Source: an uncultured Lachnospiraceae bacterium
GTDB lineage: Bacteria > Bacillota > Clostridia > Lachnospirales > Lachnospiraceae
Assembly (NCBI GenBank): GCA_934338765.1
Contig: CAKRHL010000098.1
Coordinates: 1-7,488, forward strand
DNA length: 7,488 nucleotides
Direction of reading: 5' to 3'
The position numbers were made by a program, and so were the translations under genes. Shown piece after piece: positions 5,759-7,488 of the stretch (positions are counted from its first letter, which is position 1; the number at the start of each line of letters is the position of its first letter). The notes under the pieces were generated by a model. The model did not search any database, was not told where the DNA came from, and worked only from the letters and a program-made list of their open reading frames with translations.

Positions 5759-5849
5759 TTTCCTATACACTAAAAGAAGAGCCATGAATATTCATAGCAA
5801 TTATGTTTCGATTTCTATGAAATTCATGGCTCTTTTAGTTTATAGGAAA
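5759..5849. terminator. Long inverted repeat, probable bidirectional terminator
   Basis: The left arm (5759-5797) and right arm (5815-5849) are almost perfectly complementary: TTTCCTATA, ACTAAAAG, AGCCATGAAT and TTCATAG all have matches, with one mismatch and three extra bases in the left arm, around a 17-nt loop. The core, AGAGCCATGAA against TTCATGGCTCT, has an A-rich lead on one side and TTTTAG on the other, so it can act as a terminator for clpB on the plus strand and for putP on the minus strand. The arms extend well beyond the core and its U-tract, which is longer than a terminator needs. Confidence 0.72.
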
Positions 5850-5924
5850 TTTTCTCCTTTTTATTTGTTAGATCTATTGCTGTGAAATTATTTCCGATGT
5901 TTCACTGTGGTGTTACTATACGGT

Positions 5925-7445
5925 TTATTTTGCATTAGCGGCATCAAATTCTTTAACGATATCTTCTTCCGGAGCTTTAGTGAGAAGGCTTACGATCACG
6001 ATGACTACGCAGGATACCAGAAATGCCGGAAGCAGCTCGTAGATATCGAAGGCACCACCCAGTGGACGTACACAGTATTTCCAGATAAACACTACGACAC
6101 CGCCGGCAATCATACCGGACAGAGCACCTGCCAGATTACAGCGTTTCCAGAACAGGGCAAAGAGCATTACGGCACCGAAGGCACCTCCAAAGCCTGCCCA
6201 GGCAAAGGATACAATACCAAATACGCTGGAGTTTGGATCTCTTGCCATCAGTACACCAACGATGGCGATTGCAATAATTGTGATTCTGGCAAGGAGAAGC
6301 TCTCTTTTTTCGGAAATCTTGATTCCGAGGAAATCCTTAACTACGTTCTGGGAAATACCGGAGGCTGCAGCCAGAAGCTGGCTGTCAGAGGTAGACATGG
6401 TTGCGGCAAGCACACCGGCAAGGATCACACCGGCGAGAAGTGCCGGGAGAATACCATGTTTACTCAGCAGGTCGGTGATCGCCATGATAATGGTTTCCGG
6501 ATCGTCCAGAGCTTTGATGGAACCGTACTTTGTCATACCGAGACCAACCACACCGATAAATACGCCGACGGTCATGGCGATGACTACCCAGATGGTGGCA
6601 ATACGACGGGAAAGCACAAGTTTCTTTTCATCCTCGATGGACATAAAACGTACTAAGATATGAGGCATACCAAAATAACCGATACCCCAGGCAAGGGTAG
6701 AGATGATCGGAATGATTCCGCCGTAGGAAACGGCATTTCCAGTGGTGGCATCATAAAGCTCTGTCAGGGAGAAGTATCCCGGCAGAGAGTGGGCATTGTC
6801 CATAACGGCACCAAGACCGCCGGCCTTGCTGATACCAAATACCATAACTGTGACGAGAGCAATACTCATAACAATACTCTGAACCAGGTCAGTAGTACAT
6901 ACGGCACTGAAACCACCCATTAATGTGTAGCATACAATGACCAGTGCAGAAAGAACCATCGCTGTCATATAATCTGCTCCGAAAAGACTGTGGAACAGCT
7001 TACCGCAGGCAGCAAAGCCGGATGCCGTATATGGAATGAAAAAGATCACAATGACCAGAGCGGCAACGGCAGTAATGATATTTTTCTTATCATGAAAACG
7101 CTTTGCAAGGAAATCCGGAACGGTGATCGCCTTGATATTGCTGGAATAACGGCGGAGACGTCTGGCAACAAAGAACCAGTTCAGCCAGGTACCGATCGCA
7201 AGACCGGCAGCGGTCCAGAATGCACTGCAGACACCGGACAGATAAGCCACACCGGGCAGTCCCATCAGCAGCCAGCTTGACATATCACTGGCTTCTGCAC
7301 TCATGGCGACAACGAGAGGTCCCATTTTACGTCCTCCCAGATAGAAGTCCTCCGAAGTTTTGTTCTGGTTACTAAACCGGATACCGATATAGATCATTCC
7401 TATCAGATATGCGGCGATTGCGATGATTATACACACATCATTCAT
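5925..7445 (-). CDS. putP: PutP-type sodium/proline symporter (SSS family)
   Basis: This encodes a 506-residue integral membrane transporter of the sodium:solute symporter family, close in length to PutP of E. coli (502). It would import proline, or a related substrate, with sodium across the cytoplasmic membrane. The chain is a series of hydrophobic segments consistent with the 12-13 helices of the family. SEDFYLGGR (31-39) follows the first helix. SAEASDMSSWLLMGLPG (49-65) contains D54, equivalent to the sodium-related Asp of PutP. TVPDFLAKRF (108-117) and the ATMSTSDSQLL stretch (348-358), around the Na2-site serine and threonine, are also present. The start is supported by AAAGGAGG (7455-7462, minus strand) nine bases before the ATG. 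The gene is alone in this window and converges on clpB. The family is certain; proline as substrate is the best guess by similarity and is not proven by the residues visible. Confidence 0.92.
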   Translation of the reverse strand: MNDVCIIIAIAAYLIGMIYIGIRFSNQNKTSEDFYLGGRKMGPLVVAMSAEASDMSSWLLMGLPGVAYLSGVCSAFWTAAGLAIGTWLNWFFVARRLRRYSSNIKAITVPDFLAKRFHDKKNIITAVAALVIVIFFIPYTASGFAACGKLFHSLFGADYMTAMVLSALVIVCYTLMGGFSAVCTTDLVQSIVMSIALVTVMVFGISKAGGLGAVMDNAHSLPGYFSLTELYDATTGNAVSYGGIIPIISTLAWGIGYFGMPHILVRFMSIEDEKKLVLSRRIATIWVVIAMTVGVFIGVVGLGMTKYGSIKALDDPETIIMAITDLLSKHGILPALLAGVILAGVLAATMSTSDSQLLAAASGISQNVVKDFLGIKISEKRELLLARITIIAIAIVGVLMARDPNSSVFGIVSFAWAGFGGAFGAVMLFALFWKRCNLAGALSGMIAGGVVVFIWKYCVRPLGGAFDIYELLPAFLVSCVVIVIVSLLTKAPEEDIVKEFDAANAK

Positions 7446-7454
7446 TCTGAATTT

Positions 7455-7462
7455 CCTCCTTT
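7455..7462 (-). promoter_or_regulatory. Ribosome binding site of putP
   Basis: Read on the minus strand, AAAGGAGG is a near-perfect Shine-Dalgarno sequence nine bases before ATG 7445-7443, and it fixes the start of the symporter. The window ends 26 bp further upstream, so its promoter is not visible. Confidence 0.8.
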
Positions 7463-7488
7463 AGTGTTTGTGTTACTGACAAAAAAAT

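Noticed and set aside
5882..5905. GTGAAA/TTTCAC inverted repeat just after putP
   Set aside because: Only a 6-bp stem with a 12-nt loop and no T-run; too weak to call.
5907..7280. Plus-strand frames of up to 249 residues opposite putP
   Set aside because: They are mirror frames of the symporter gene; the translations are rich in Gly, His, Thr and Asn and match no family I know.

Overview
The window looks like a chromosomal stretch from a low-to-mid GC Gram-positive anaerobe of the Clostridia, most likely Lachnospiraceae. The basis is strong AGGAGG-type ribosome binding sites, sigma-A promoters, U-tailed terminators, a CIRCE-like site near clpB, and the style of the PutP, Phd/YefM and Schlafen/AlbA-type proteins. 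Genus cannot be decided from the sequence alone.

Layout. Positions 1-483 hold a broken toxin-antitoxin module: a good promoter (93-121), a perfect palindrome likely to be its operator (124-138), an intact Phd/YefM-type antitoxin (152-424), and only the last ~25 codons of a RelE/ParE-like toxin (406-483), followed by a terminator (530-565). Positions 611-1137 are a decayed, internally deleted insertion sequence. Matching terminal inverted repeats, TA dinucleotides on both sides and four out-of-frame pieces of an IS5-like DDE transposase mark it. Positions 1201-2667 encode an AT-rich accessory protein with an N-terminal AlbA_2/Schlafen-type domain, a GHKL-like ATPase region and a C-terminal winged-helix-like end, closed by its own terminator (2732-2778).

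The stretch 2666-3047 is dense in regulatory-looking sequence. It has two copies of a tandem 10-bp repeat, a degenerate CIRCE site overlapping a near-consensus promoter, and a ~150-nt leader with a terminator-like hairpin just before clpB. Positions 3048-5624 are a complete clpB disaggregase gene. clpB converges on a complete putP-type sodium/solute symporter gene on the minus strand (5925-7445). The ~300 bp between them hold three hairpins: two terminators reading the minus strand and one long, probably bidirectional inverted repeat.

How the parts fit. clpB and putP look like housekeeping genes with balanced, GC-richer codon use. The ~2.8 kb before clpB is an accessory patch (TA remnant, IS remnant, AlbA/ATPase gene) built up beside the clpB promoter. 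I see no clearly new multi-gene system. The items most worth checking are the tandem decamer repeats between the AlbA/ATPase gene and the clpB promoter, the terminator-like hairpin in the clpB leader, and the toxin-deletion scar with its retained antitoxin and operator. Positions 1-92 contain no gene I can support.
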